64,000 nt of DNA, from contig JAJEKV010000058.1 of assembly GCA_021234155.1 (NCBI GenBank), positions 3,916,600 to 3,980,599 on the forward strand. Reading direction: 5' to 3'. The translations under genes and the position numbers were made by a program. Origin of the DNA: Isoetes taiwanensis (Eukaryota > Streptophyta > Lycopodiopsida > Isoetales > Isoetaceae). The notes under the pieces were generated by a model that saw nothing but the letters and a program-made list of their open reading frames with translations, was not told the origin of the DNA and did not search any database. This document shows, one piece after another, positions 1 to 11,144 of the stretch. Numbering within the stretch: the stretch's first letter is position 1; each line of letters starts with the position of its first letter.

Positions 1-759
1 CAGGAGTATCTCCTTCTCCACGACATCAAGAGCCTTCCAAAGTGCAGAGAACGGGAGTACCATATGGACGAACTCTTGCACCTTCTGCAACAACAACCAG
101 ACCTTGACGACTTCATCGATCGGGATACAGAGGATTTTCCCGTTAACATACGAGAGGTGGAGATGTACTCAAACCAAACTACAACAGAACTTGAGGCCTT
201 TGGCCGGATACGCCATATGATGACACATTAGAAACTGCCTTCAGAAAGGAGGACAAGATATTGAGCACGCTACCTAAGCAAGCGGCCAAGCTAGTCAAAG
301 AATTCCATAATCTGTTCCCAGATGAGATCAAGGAACTTCCTCCTTACGGAGGAGCTGAGTGCGAAATAGCACTTGAGTCGGGTACAAAACCCACGAGTAA
401 AGCACCTTACACAACGACAACTCAGGAACTAGCAGAACTAAAGAAGCAGTTGCAAGAGCTGTTAGACCTAGGGTTCATAAGACCTAGTGTCTTCCCATTT
501 GGGGCACCCATCTTATTCATCAAGAAGAAGGATGGAAGCTTGAGGATGTGCATTGACTATCATCAGTTAAACAAACACACCATCAATAGCAAGTACGCCT
601 TACCTAGAGCAGATGACCTCATGGATCAGCTCCAAGATGCAAAGGTCTTCTCCAAAATAGATCTGAGATCCGGTTATCACCGAATCAGGATAAAAGAAGA
701 AGACATCTACAAAATGGTCTTTAGAACCAGTTACTGTCAGTGTGAGTTTACGGTGATGC

Positions 760-1129
760 TGTTGGGGTGCTCACCACACTCACCACACTCGTCACCACTC
801 ACCACTCACCACTTACCACTCACCACACTTGTCACCACTCACCACACTAACCACACTCACCACTATTAAGGTGGTATAGTATACCGTATATGGAGTGATA
901 TATGCACATGCACGCGTGCAGGATATTTGCACGTATCCATGATCACCATTGTATTATCTGAGCAGAGAGAGAAGAACAGGGGGACGGTGTATTGGGAGAG
1001 AGTATTTTTGCTTGATCTAGCTATGGAGATGATGATCCTTTGTATTGTGCATTGCCTTGATCTGATAGATTGAGCTTGGATTGTTGGGTTTTTCATCCTT
1101 CTTGCAAGGTTAAAGTTCAGGCTCTAACA
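760..1129 (+). repeat. Left LTR of the nested gag-type element
   Basis: The segment runs from TGTTGGGGTGCTCACC to GGCTCTAACA and is repeated, slightly shorter, at 4625-4939. It begins with a CACCACTCACCA-rich microsatellite-like tract that is longer here than in the right copy. The remaining 250 bp or so align almost base for base. Confidence 0.88.
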
Positions 1130-1319
1130 ATTTGGCGACCACGGTGCTTGACAGACCATTGATCGGCAAGAATTTCCATTGAAAAAAGAGTTGTTACCAT
1201 TGGTATTGGTGTTCGTCGGTAAAGAGCGGCACCATTGAGAAAGGAGCAATTTCTTGCGTGAAGGGAATTTTGCCATAATTGATTTGTGGGGTAGAATTTG
1301 ACAAGGGGAGCATAGTTTT

Positions 1320-2013
1320 ATGCCCAAGAGAAGTAAGAAGGAGATCCCACCAAGTTCCATCGTAACAAGAAGGGGACCGGTGAGTCAATCTTTGGGCTCA
1401 CAATTGCATCAAGATTCAATTTCGTTTTCAGATTTGGGTGCAGATCTGGGGTCTAATTCTCAGATCCAGGAGGTTTTGATTCCATTTACCGATCTAGAAG
1501 GTAATCCAATTTCGTTTTTCAAATTGAAGGGAGCTTCAATTTTGTTTTTCCAATTTCAAGAAACCCAAGAAGAGGCAGAGATGGCTGTATTACCACCTAT
1601 GGTATGGGGTTTTCAGACAATGGGGATTCCAAAGTTTGATGATCTGGTAGATCGAGATCCTTTGAAGCATATTGTGAAGTTTGAGAGGTATTGCCAGCAA
1701 TGTAAGTTATCAGCTGATGATTATTTGCTTTGATTTCATAGTTCTTTGCAAGATTCAGTGGAGGAATGGGCATAAACTCAGCCAGATACCATGACATATC
1801 AGGAATTAAAGGAAGCTTTCATTGCTAATTATCAAGAAGTTCATGGTAAGGATAAAGACTATGGAAAGGTGGACCAATTTCACACTAAAGGAAGATGAAT
1901 CAATTAGAGAGTATAATCAGAGGTATATTGCAGTTCTCAAAGCTGTGGTTCATTGGAAGATTGCAAGAAGTGATGAAATGGATATCCAATGGTATGTGAA
2001 GGGGCTGAAATGA
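1320..2013 (+). pseudogene. Gag N-terminal region of the nested LTR element
   Basis: Two open blocks (1320-1733 and 1822-2013) lie between the leader and the zinc-knuckle block. The second contains WTNFTLKEDESIREYNQRY and a MDIQWYVKGL segment, which fit the retrotransposon gag (capsid-like) domain of Ty3-type elements. Treated as part of a broken retroelement fossil. Confidence 0.6.
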
Positions 2014-2028
2014 GCTATTGCTCATAAG

Positions 2029-3150
2029 GTGAAGGCTAAACAGCCTACAACATTGTTAGAGGCACAAAAGTATGCTCTCAAGGCTGAAGATAAGCTGGGA
2101 TACATTCATGAAGTTGCTGCTCCAGAGCATAAAACAGAGGATATTGCAGCCAAGATTTCTAAGCTTACAATTGGTGAGAAGCCAAGGGAGGTGCAGTTTA
2201 TTACTTGTGAGTATTGTGGGTCTATTGGACATTCTGATACTACATGTAGATTACTGAAATTCTGGTCAAGATGCCAAATAAAGGGCCATAATGATCAAGA
2301 ATGTAGGGAGAAGAGATTCTTTGAGAGGGCCAATCCGGTAGTTGTTGTTATGCAACAAGCACCACCTATTCCTATTCAACCAATGAAAGCAGTACCTATC
2401 ATACCACAAGTTCCAATGATGCCACAAGCTCCAATTGCTCAACAAGTTCCAATGGGTTCCACACAAATGGTGCAGCCAAAACAGGGATGGTATCTAAGTA
2501 TGGCTCCTTTGTATTGCAAGTTATGTGATAAATTCAAGCATGATGAGAGTACTTGTTGGAAAATTCATGGGAAACTGGAATGGGCAACCAACAAGTATCC
2601 ACCAAGGCAGCAAGTGTTTGAAGCAGTACCTCTTCCTAATAATGATGTTCGCATTCAATATGCAAAGTACATTGATAATCCTCAAGTTAAGGCTCTTATT
2701 GAGGAGCTTAAGAAACAAGAGAAGGCAAAATCAGTAGTAAATTGTGGATTTGTTGAGGTAGAAAGTGACCCATTTCAGCAAGAAGAAGAGATTGGAGAAG
2801 TAAATGCGGTTACAAGATCACAAAAGGTGGTGCAAGAACCAAGAGTAGTGCCAATTGCGGAGAAGACTAAGACCTCTTTTCCAAAGGCTTTGAAGGGACA
2901 AGCTTTGAAGGTATCAACACCTAAGAAGGTGCAATTCAATATGCTGCCCACAGAACAGTTTCAGTCTATAGAAGAAAATCAGCCCATAGTGATGCCTCCT
3001 ATGGTGGATGAGGAAATTCAAAATGAAGATGATGTGATCAGCCAAGTTTTGGCCACTAAAGTTACACTTACTCTGGAGCAATTGATGCATTATTCTCCAA
3101 ATTTGTTGCAAGAGTTAGGGGGGAGAACAAAATCAGAAATTTCAGTCTAA
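2029..3150 (+). CDS. Gag nucleocapsid-like region with CCHC zinc knuckles (LTR-element fossil)
   Basis: The 373-residue open frame continues the gag of the nested element. A canonical CX2CX4HX4C knuckle lies at residues 60-73 (CEYCGSIGHSDTTC) and another at 163-176 (CKLCDKFKHDESTC). A knuckle-like GHNDQEC segment lies between them. A proline/glutamine/methionine-rich linker (about 109-150) separates the first and last knuckles, and the C-terminal half is charged. Spaced knuckles with a PQM linker are unusual among plant Gag proteins. Role by family knowledge: RNA binding and packaging. Confidence 0.7.
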   Translation: MKAKQPTTLLEAQKYALKAEDKLGYIHEVAAPEHKTEDIAAKISKLTIGEKPREVQFITCEYCGSIGHSDTTCRLLKFWSRCQIKGHNDQECREKRFFERANPVVVVMQQAPPIPIQPMKAVPIIPQVPMMPQAPIAQQVPMGSTQMVQPKQGWYLSMAPLYCKLCDKFKHDESTCWKIHGKLEWATNKYPPRQQVFEAVPLPNNDVRIQYAKYIDNPQVKALIEELKKQEKAKSVVNCGFVEVESDPFQQEEEIGEVNAVTRSQKVVQEPRVVPIAEKTKTSFPKALKGQALKVSTPKKVQFNMLPTEQFQSIEENQPIVMPPMVDEEIQNEDDVISQVLATKVTLTLEQLMHYSPNLLQELGGRTKSEISV

Positions 3151-3183
3151 CAAATCATCTCAAATGATACCAATAAGAGTAGA

Positions 3184-4134
3184 ATGGAGCCACCAGCCCG
3201 ACAGTCCAAGGATCCAGGGCCATTTCTCTGCAATGTGAGTATGAACGGGTATTTAGTCAAAGGAGCAAGCATAGATATGGGCAGCGAAGTGAATATAGAT
3301 CATCCTCTGAAATCAAGCATGGATGGGACAAATAGAAATCAGGTAAATCTAATCACATCTCACATGATTGAAGAGTATGAGCATGTTCTTTTATGTGAAA
3401 ATGATAAGTTTGAGCATTGTCATGAGAAAGGAAGTGACAGATGCTTGAGCAGCCCTGAGTTTGAGACTTTTCATACATATGAAACATTTTTGGATGATGA
3501 TAAACCATTATTATATGAGCTAGAAGTGGAAAGCATTGATATTTTAGCATTTGACCACTCTGGAGATACGTTACATGCCCTTGAATTTAGTGACAGTAAT
3601 GACAAAAGTTATGAGACTTTCAGATTTGAGACATGTATACCAGTTGAGCAAGAACTTTACATGCCTGAAATGGAGAAATTTTCTTGCTTTGATGATTTGG
3701 CACTAAACCGTGAGCTAGAATTGCTAGTTTTTGATGCTTTGAGCAGTTCAAAGAAATTTGAGAATCAAGGACAACTAGTTCCTTGCATGTTTGAGCATAG
3801 AAGTGTGGAAGATGTGAGTAAATTTGAGCATGACTATATGATAAAGGATGGGAAATTGGATATGAGTAGCACTTTATCTCAGTGTGCAGCAGCCAACGAT
3901 GCTCATGAAGATTCGTTTGCACCATTTGAGACTAACAAGTTAGCTGGAATATGTCATTTTAGCAAGTTCTATTACATCACATTAGATTTGCCACATTGGT
4001 ATGCTACTGCAGTAATATTTGAGCAGGTTATTGGACTGTGGCTTGTTCTTTGGCCACACTTTTGGTTGTTGTTACATGTTATCTGCATTCTCCTATTTGG
4101 AAGATGCTTACTTGATAGGGTTGGAGTTGGTTGA
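3184..4134 (+). CDS. Protease-like start plus unrecognised acidic ORF in the gag-type LTR element
   Basis: The 316-residue frame opens with a segment (GYLVKGASIDMGSEVNI) resembling the active-site strand of a retropepsin, with IDMGS where most families have DTG/DSG. The rest is acidic and rich in phenylalanine-glutamate pairs (KFEH, FETF, FRFET). It ends in a strongly hydrophobic segment of about 45 residues (ILLFGRCLL region) that could span a membrane. I do not recognise the second part. It occupies the place where pol would sit, so it may be cargo or filler. Read as part of a fossil element. Confidence 0.45.
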   Translation: MEPPARQSKDPGPFLCNVSMNGYLVKGASIDMGSEVNIDHPLKSSMDGTNRNQVNLITSHMIEEYEHVLLCENDKFEHCHEKGSDRCLSSPEFETFHTYETFLDDDKPLLYELEVESIDILAFDHSGDTLHALEFSDSNDKSYETFRFETCIPVEQELYMPEMEKFSCFDDLALNRELELLVFDALSSSKKFENQGQLVPCMFEHRSVEDVSKFEHDYMIKDGKLDMSSTLSQCAAANDAHEDSFAPFETNKLAGICHFSKFYYITLDLPHWYATAVIFEQVIGLWLVLWPHFWLLLHVICILLFGRCLLDRVGVG

Positions 4135-4624
4135 TAATTCCAGAAGGGGAATTGTTGCTTAATCCCAGAAATGGAGAAGACCTCAGGCCTAGAGAAGTGC
4201 TATCCTAAGGGATTCAGATTTGGCATAGCTCCAATTACAGAGAATTTGTAGAGAACTTTTGGATACAGCAAGTCGTTTTTCTGTAAAAATAGATGGTGAC
4301 AGTTCCATAATACACAATCTATCCTACATAAAAAAGATGTGTTTCGGCGATACGAATCCAACGAGCTATGGTGCAGGTCAAACGGAGCTCTGGAACTCAA
4401 GATATCAGCTTTCAAAGTTTGCCACAGTTACAGAGGCTCTGTTTCGTAACTGTCATTTTGGACCTGTTTGTTTGTATCAGTCATTTGGATTTGAGGAGGG
4501 TAATTTTCTTTCTAAGCATACATGTAAATGTGTCATTTGGGGACATGTCCCAAGGACTATATTAGTACGTTTTGTTGTGGGTTCTCCGCCACAGAGTGGC
4601 ACATTTTCCCACTGTGGTCGCCAC

Positions 4625-4939
4625 TGTTGGGGTACTCACCACACTCGTCACCACTCACCACTCACCAACCACACTCACCACTATTAAGGTGGTATAGTAT
4701 ACCGTATATGGAGTGATATATGCACACGTGCAGGATATTTGCACGTATCCATGATCACCATTGTATTATCTGAGCAGAGAGAGAAGAACAGAGAGACGGT
4801 GTATTGAGAGAGAGGATTTTGCTTGATCTAGCTATGGAGATGATGATCTTTGTGTTGTGCATTGCCTTGATCTGATAGATTGAGCTTGGATTGTTGGGTT
4901 TTTCATCCTTCTTGCAAGGTTAGAGTTCAGGCTCTAACA
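4625..4939 (+). repeat. Right LTR of the nested gag-type element
   Basis: This copy matches the left LTR from TGTTGGGGTACTCACC to GGCTCTAACA and is followed at once by the duplicated target GATGC. The CACCACT-rich tract at its start is shorter than in the left copy. Confidence 0.88.
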
Positions 4940-5277
4940 GATGCCATTCGGACTGTCTAATGCTCCACCAACTTTCATGAGACTCATGAACGATATCTTT
5001 CGTAAGTTTCTCGATACATTTGTCATAGTATTTTTAGATATCTTAGTGTACATCAAAACCTTGGAGGAGCACGTCTAATATTTGAAAAAGGTACTCGAGA
5101 AGCTGAGGACGCATCAACTCTATGCAAAGTTGTCCAAATGTCACTTGGCTACCACAAGTTTAGAATATTTGGAGCATGCCATATCACCAGAGGGAATACT
5201 AACTGATCCCGCAAAGATTCAAGTAGTAATCAAATAGCCAGCACCAAAGAACATACACCCTAAGGGATTCCGTATTC

Positions 5278-6883
5278 CCTTTTTTTTTTTTTTTTTTTTT
5301 GAGGGTAAGATTTTTTTGATTAATATAAAAACAAGGTACACGACCTTCTTGTAAGTATACAATGCTCTTGGTCACCAGATAGAAAGAATTGTAACAAAAA
5401 AATACACGCAGCCATCAAACTGGAAAACTACACTAAGATCACGTCCATGTACTATGGTCAAGGTTCTCAACCTCTTCTTCATCCCTGCAAAATGAGTTCA
5501 ACAGTTTTGAATACTACAGGAGAAAGCCAATCGCAATTCCATGGAAATTTTCCAGAGAAGCCTCCAATAAGATGCTGCAACCCCGCAGACTCATGGCAGC
5601 CCCGTCATGACAAATAGGAGTTGCAATGAACAAAATTTCTGTTTCAATAGTATCTGCCTCCTGAAGCACACCCCCGAAAGATTTGAAGGCATTAACATTT
5701 AAACAGTATATGTGTCGCAGCTACAAGAGACACAGGTCTCCCGTCCTGTATATCTTGCTTTACCAATCTGACCTGTACGAATCACCATGTCATCCTCTCT
5801 ACCTGGGATAGAGAATGGGAAAAAACCCATAACACGCAAGACCCATAACCCAAGCATGGCACCAAAAATACTCCAATGATCCAGAAAAATCAGATCCAAT
5901 GGAAGTCTCTTGACACCCTAGAGGCAATGCCACCATCCGCTCCACCTCCTAAAGTGCTAGATGGCAGAATCAGGCAGTGGGATGCTTCTTCCCGCGCGAT
6001 AACTAGGCCAGAGTCTCTATACTTGCATAATGGTACTAGAAGGAGAATCCTAATCTGTTCCAATGTGTATTACGAGTAGGATCTCACCGTCTTCCCATTA
6101 AGCAGGTGCATACCAAGCCTCCCCAAAGGGTGGTCCACAATCTCCATGCCTTTTCCCGCCTTCTACTTGAGCTTTGCCTCCATAATACAGACTTCTTCCT
6201 TCAAATCTAATCTTTTTTCCCATAGCTTCTCCTAGGAGCCACACCTCCTCCTAGCTGGGATAGGAGTGGGCGACATGAGAAAACTAGACACCCAACTGCG
6301 GCTCTCACCCTATACATAGAAATCTTCACAACAGAAAGTGAAACCAAAACTGTACAGCCCCATGTATCTGCAGCCCCATACACCTAGGCTTTAGATAGTT
6401 AGACTGCATTGTTTTACTTCTGTTTCAACATATCTGATTCATATACACACCGGGAAGATTAAAATGTGGCATACCATAAGACTTTCGGGCTGAGATACTC
6501 CAGTGCAGCAACAGAGCAAGAAACCATCTTACTGTTGCAAAGTGGCTTCCCCTGTTGATCTAGCCACCGAAGAAGCAAGGAGGTCGCTCTAATAACAAGC
6601 CCTTGCACAAACAACTCCTCTCGAGAAGCTAAGGCGAGCTTGGACGAAGGTATCATGTGCTCAGGACTGTATCTTCTGATCCAGGCTACCTTCCTTGATC
6701 TCCAGTAAGATCAAACCGGGAAAAATCAGTGATCCCTTGATCACTCTTCCAGTCACCTCTACGAGCTTGAAGGATCTGCAAGAAATGGGGCGGCCGCCTG
6801 CCGCCGCCCTAACCGCGACCTAACCCTAGCGCCATCTCCATTCAAAGAGTTTCCATATATGAATCTTGCCTCGATTTCGTTCC
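5278..6883 (-). mobile_element. L1-type LINE copy, probably 5'-complete but internally deleted
   Basis: A 13-bp target duplication, GGATTCCGTATTC, lies at 5265-5277 and 6884-6896. The left end starts with a run of about 20 T, the complement of a poly(A) tail, followed by a short L1-like 3' end. On the minus strand the right end begins just after the duplication and holds short open stretches resembling an L1 ORF1 (around 6459-6656 and 6759-6883). No RT, endonuclease or zinc-knuckle coding is present and the copy is only 1.6 kb. It is therefore internally deleted or a non-autonomous derivative. Its insertion splits the gypsy relic. Confidence 0.75.
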
Positions 6884-7065
6884 GGATTCCGTATTCTTTG
6901 CAGTAACGCAGATGTCCATACCTTTTTATTACTAAGTGCATCCCCTGAGACATACATGAGGTGAGAAGCTTCTTGGGCTTAGAAGGTTATTACACAAAAT
7001 TTGTCAAAAACTTTGCCAAAATAGCAGCCCCATTGACGGACTGACCAAGGCAGAAAAGATAAAAG

Positions 7066-7690
7066 ACTAGGCGGGCAGAGTATTTTTTAACCTCCTTACA
7101 AATTTGACGGGGCATAAAATATTGGCCACTTCTTACCTTGGATAATTGCTGAGCATAGTTTGGCATGGCCTTTTCCGAAGTAAGAGATTGTAACTTAAAT
7201 GGCGAAATCATGGAACTAAATTTTTCTCAAAAAAAAAAAAAGAATTGGCCACATCCATACATCTAACATGTAAAGATGCTAGCCACGTCACTAAGTTGAT
7301 ATCTAATTTCTATGATGCTCTCTGCAGTTGTCATAAACAAATATATGCTACACTTCTCTAACTAAGATAATTATAACATCATTTGGATATTTTAAACATG
7401 CTGCATGTAGGCGAAAGGGCACATGGATTTGGTAGGATGGATCTCACCTAAAGCGACATTGCAAGTACTTGGTAAATGGAAATTAACTTTGTTTTGAGTT
7501 AGGACGACAAAGAGCATATTCAGGCTGGATGATGAAGAATAAATTTGGGATGCAAATTGCAAATCGAAATACAGGTATAGGTTCACTGAAATGTATCCTT
7601 TGGAAATGAGCAAAGAGATATGAGACATCATGAGTTCCATTAAAGCAGAGGTGGCCCAAACAGAAACATGATAGCATCATTCCTTGAATA
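7066..7690. other. AT-rich non-coding stretch
   Basis: After the last recognisable gypsy coding the DNA is AT-rich, with a short A run near 7229-7241. Only short chance frames are present and I see no gene. Confidence 0.6.
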
Positions 7691-7805
7691 TGTAGCATAA
7701 TAACAGGGGGTTACTTTTAGATTTTTATACGCTTTTTCACATGGTTTTTCTATGATTTCGTTGTTGTATTCGTTGAGGTGTACTAAATAGTATTTCTAGA
7801 GTGCA
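7690..7805 (+). repeat. Dispersed repeat, paired with an inverted copy at 55.93-56.05 kb
   Basis: The stretch from TAGCATAATAACAGGGGG to TATTTCTAGAGTGC is found in reverse complement at about 55933-56045 with scattered differences. Shorter pieces of its CATAATAACAGGGG end occur near 8524, 53500 and 54296. The family is probably a small non-autonomous transposon. No coding. Confidence 0.65.
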
Positions 7806-7884
7806 CCTTTTATGGGCCGTTGATTTTCGTTGGTTGGAACAATCCGAGGGTTGTTGTCTTTCTCTGCATGTGTTTGTGCATGAA

Positions 7885-8006
7885 CACTACGCATGTGTAT
7901 GCATGTGCATGTGCACATGCATGTGCATGTGTGTGCATGTGTATTGTGCATGTGCAAGTGCAAGTGCATGTGCATGTGTGCATGTGTGCATATGCATGTG
8001 TACCTC
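7885..8006. repeat. TGCATG/TGTGCA microsatellite
   Basis: About 120 bp of interrupted GCATGTGCATGTG repeats. Alternating purine-pyrimidine runs of this kind can form Z-DNA. All six frames stay open through it, giving Cys/His/Met-rich chance frames that should not be called genes. Confidence 0.9.
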
Positions 8007-8797
8007 TTGGATTCTTATTGCCGGAGTGGATTTTACTACCACGAGATGGATTTTTTGCTCACACTTACAAAGGTATTTATTTTTTAATGTTTCTTCAGTT
8101 AGCATAATGTTTTTTTTTATGAGGTATTGGTTTCCTGATTCTACAATGTAGTGTTGCAAAACCCCCTTTTGTTTCCTTCCTAAGATTTGCTGCAGATTCA
8201 AGTTTAGGCCCTCTGTTTGCTTCCAACTCTTGGATATTCCTGGCTGCCGGATTGTTCATAGCAGCCAGCCTTTAGCTTCAATCAACAAACGGATTCTTAT
8301 GCACACAACAGGCGGATTATTCCACGCCCTTTTCCATGTCACGCAGATCAGTCAAATAGTGGCCACAAGAATGCATTTATATTGTAGGTTTGGAACTTTA
8401 ATCGAACCATAAGGTGAATCATGCATTACCTTTAAGCTAGAGATGGAGCATTCAAAATCATATGGATTGATAAACAATGGTGTCATTGTGAAAGAGAAAT
8501 AGTTGTAGCGGAAGTAACAATATGTAGCATAATAACAGGGGTTTTTTTTTGTGTTGCAAATTTTATGACTTTCAGAATAATGGGATCAATCTGCTCTATC
8601 TTTATGTTAACTTTTACTTATGTTCTATTTGTTTTATTGTCATCAAATTCAAAAGCTACAGGTGATGAAAGCCTCAAATGAATTCTAGTTTTTTTCTGGT
8701 TTGAATTCTAAAATTTTTGTCACACGGGTCTCTAAGGTCTCAGAAGGAAAAAAAAATTTTTTTGCAACACAAACCATTAACATCCAACATGTAAAAA
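8006..8797. other. Non-coding stretch with simple A/T tracts
   Basis: No gene seen. It contains a partial copy of the TAGCATAATAACAGGGG repeat near 8524 and several A or T runs. Confidence 0.55.
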
Positions 8798-9343
8798 TTA
8801 AATCCCCCAACACATAACAACCAACACATAACAACCATTGACATTAACAACCAACACATAACTACCATTGACATTAATTAACACAACCATTGGGTCCAAC
8901 ACATTTAAATTAAAATCCCCTTAAACCCCTTTGGTTTGGGTGCATATTCACACGGGGGTGACGAGGGGCAACAAGAGCCCTCATAATTGTATTTTGCACG
9001 TACGAAAACAACATCATATAGTATTCCGCTTGAAATCTTATAGTATTTTGCGAATCTTGTTATACAGTATAGCAAATTTTGTACTTGCATACCCCACAAA
9101 CGAGGAACTTTACGTACGGTATAGATTAAGGAATAAGGGGTGAATATGCCTATCCAACAGCTCTCGTTGCCCGGAGTCACCCCCCGTGTGAATATGCACC
9201 CAAACCAAAGGGGGTTTAAGGGGGATTTTAATTTAAATGTGTTGGACCCAATGGTTGTGTTAATTAATGTCAATGGTAGTTATGTGTTGGTTGTTAATGT
9301 CAATGGTTGTTATGTGTTGGTTGTTATGTGTTGGGGGATTTAA
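8798..9343. mobile_element. Foldback/MITE element, copy 1, with about 160-bp inverted arms
   Basis: The left arm (from TTAAATCCCCCAACACATAA) is the reverse complement of the right arm (ending TTATGTGTTGGGGGATTTAA). Arms span roughly 8798-8960 and 9180-9343 and contain ACATAACAACC-type subrepeats. TTAA occurs at both outer edges and may be the target duplication or part of the palindrome. The middle is about 220 bp and non-coding. Related copies lie at 51771-52337 and 53674-54042. Confidence 0.8.
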
Positions 9344-9905
9344 TCTGAGATGCACACAACAACAGTCGATTCCATAAATATGATTATCAAACCTCAAAAA
9401 AATTCCACAAACAGTAAAGAAGGGATGGAGCAGCTTGTCCCTTTCAATTCACTATAATGGTATATGGGATCATATCACCTGTTATCTCCTCGTTCAACAA
9501 CAAAAGCCAAGCATCTAGTCACTCTAAATTTGCATGGAACCCTCAATCATAACGAAATTGTGTCAGTTTCCTTCATCTCTCTTTGCTGCACATTCTTTTC
9601 AACACAAATGCAGTGCTAGCTCTTTGGACACTTTGCCCTTGGGTTTTTCCTACGGTGTTGCCAAGAACCTTGGATCGAGGAGCAAAGTTGTAAGTTGCCA
9701 ATGAGAGGTGCCCTTGTATTTATAGTCAAAATTTAACTGGAAATTTTCTAGGGTTTGGTGACTCTCACCATTTTAGGGTATGGTTAGGTGTTTATTGGGT
9801 AAGTTCAAGTCCTAATCAAGAAAAAGACTATCTCATGATCCCGTTGCAGCAAATTTTGTCTAAATTAGAGCTGTTTTGGTCAAATTGTGGTAGTTCAAAT
9901 GTTGA
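9344..9905. other. Non-coding AT-rich stretch
   Basis: No open frame of interest and no recognisable repeat end. It leads into the hairpin-module region. Confidence 0.5.
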
Positions 9906-9973
9906 CTACTCACAGAGTGCATCACATGCTAGAGTAAGATTCTCAAAGGGGTCCTGGCACACTGCGTGAGTAG
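9906..9973. repeat. Hairpin module, copy 1 of 4
   Basis: A 68-bp unit with arms CTACTCACAGAGTGC and GCACACTGCGTGAGTAG, able to fold into a hairpin. The centre contains AAGATTCTCAAAGGGG. The same architecture recurs at 10098, 10870 and 11077. Confidence 0.75.
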
Positions 9974-10097
9974 TGACGGTCTATTCAAGTCCCAATTGTG
10001 GTCAAATTGATGAAGTAATGGCATTTTGTGCTCTACTCGATGAGTGGAGCCGAAACTTACTCTTACTTTCTAATTTTGGGGTAGGTATGAGGGTTGA

Positions 10098-10164
10098 CTA
10101 CATGGAGTGCGCCCCAAGCCAAAATAAGATTCTCAAAAGGGGTTCTGGTGCACTGTTTGAGTAG
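10098..10164. repeat. Hairpin module, copy 2 of 4
   Basis: Arms CTACATGGAGTGC and GCACTGTTTGAGTAG surround AAGATTCTCAAAAGGGG. Same layout as the unit at 9906, with more mismatches in the arms. Confidence 0.7.
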
Positions 10165-10309
10165 TGAGGACTTATTTGGACATAGTTCAACCAATTTGAG
10201 CAAAATAAAACATGCATTCTACTAGATTAACATGTTTAAAACCCATATAACAAGTTAATTACTTATATTGCTCAAAATTTCTTAATACAATAGTCTAAAA
10301 AATTATTAT

Positions 10310-10760
10310 CTATCGACCTTGAAGGTGTTGGACTATCTCCTGCTCTGCAGGGCGAGGAGCATATTGTCCATAACCCATTTGTTCTTGTCGAACTCGTGAA
10401 GTATTTCACGAGTCAACGTCGTGAATGCTGCTCGAGATATCAAAAACTTATAACTCCTCTGGAAATGCCTTATTTCTCTAGCTGCTCATGCAAATACAGA
10501 GTCTCTGCTTTATTCCATGGGTTTCTTAGACGGTTGGAATTTTCCTAGGGGAGGTTTTAGGGTGTTTTCCTTGGTTGGCCTCCCACCTTCTACATACCTG
10601 ACCTTGTGCTCATGAAAATACTTAGAATACACACCATAGATTTTTATGTATGCCTTGTATTCTGCCAGTTTGTGCTTGTACTCCCTGTCCTGCTTCAGGG
10701 TGTATGATTCTCGAGCCGTCTTGCCTGATGTCTTGGCGTCAGAGGGATCTATTTATGTGG
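10310..10760 (-). pseudogene. Decayed coding-like segment of unknown origin
   Basis: On the minus strand the DNA reads mostly open in one frame, with LKQDREYKHKLAEYKAY and EILHEFDKNKWVMDNMLLAL as the clearest stretches, interrupted by a few stops. The lysine/tyrosine-rich helical composition looks protein-coding, possibly from a retroelement gag. I cannot assign a family. It sits between hairpin modules 2 and 3. Confidence 0.35.
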
Positions 10761-10869
10761 TTGGAAATTTTTAGGGCTTCTACTGGGGAATTCATGTTAT
10801 CTAATTATTTAGATCTTAAATAATTGGTAGCTTAGAATACATAATTTCTTTTAGGCCTAATTTTTCCCA

Positions 10870-10938
10870 CTACTCACGGAGTGCGCTATGAGGCCTTTTG
10901 AGATTCTCAGAAGTGTGTTGGGTGTAATGCGTGAGTAG
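10870..10938. repeat. Hairpin module, copy 3 of 4
   Basis: Arms CTACTCACGGAGTGC and ATGCGTGAGTAG enclose a GAGATTCTCAGAAGTGTG core. Same layout as the unit at 9906. Confidence 0.75.
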
Positions 10939-11076
10939 TCGCCCTCTTTGATCCCTTAACTTATCTTTTCCTTTTAGTTTGTTAGTGTTCTGCTAGGGTT
11001 TTCCAGCTCAGTTTTTTATTTGAAGCTTAACCTATCCTATTCCAGTATAACCTTATCATGGGAGGTCATGGTCCAC

Positions 11077-11144
11077 TACTCACGGAGTGCGCCATAAGTC
11101 ACTCTGGGATTTCCAAAAGTGTGCTGGGTGAACTGCGTGAGTAC
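11077..11144. repeat. Hairpin module, copy 4 of 4
   Basis: Arms CTACTCACGGAGTGCGCC and AACTGCGTGAGTAC enclose GGGATTTCCAAAAGTGTG. It lies about 120 bp from the next LINE insertion. Confidence 0.75.

Larger units (their letters stand above)
760..4939 (+). mobile_element. Non-autonomous gag-type LTR retrotransposon nested in gypsy pol
   Basis: Both ends carry a related LTR beginning TGTTGGGG and ending CTCTAACA, and the 5-bp duplication GATGC lies at 755-759 and 4940-4944. A candidate primer-binding segment (TTTGGCGACCACGG) follows the left LTR after a 1-2 bp gap. The interior codes for gag-like protein with zinc knuckles, a short protease-like segment and an extra open frame. No reverse transcriptase or integrase was found, so the element would have depended on a partner. 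Gag is in several blocks, so this copy looks broken. The LTRs are clearly related but differ in length, which argues for moderate age. Confidence 0.85.
1..7065 (+). mobile_element. Ty3/gypsy LTR-retrotransposon pol relic, split by two later insertions
   Basis: Three collinear pieces (about 1-754, 4945-5264 and 6897-7065) encode successive parts of a Ty3/gypsy reverse transcriptase region. The first contains the pre-RT segment and RT blocks ([30 protein letters not shown]). The second continues with the [12 protein letters not shown]-type block and the region around the catalytic strand. The third holds the SFLGLEGYYTKFV connection seen at the RT/RNase H junction of this family. The pieces are separated by a gag-type LTR element and a LINE, each with its own target duplication. 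The reading is interrupted several times and no LTR of the outer element is visible, so it is a broken, old fossil. The right limit is approximate. Confidence 0.85.

Noticed and set aside
7801-8201. Overlapping Cys/Met/His-rich frames on both strands
   Set aside because: They are produced by the TGCATG microsatellite, which lacks stops in all frames.
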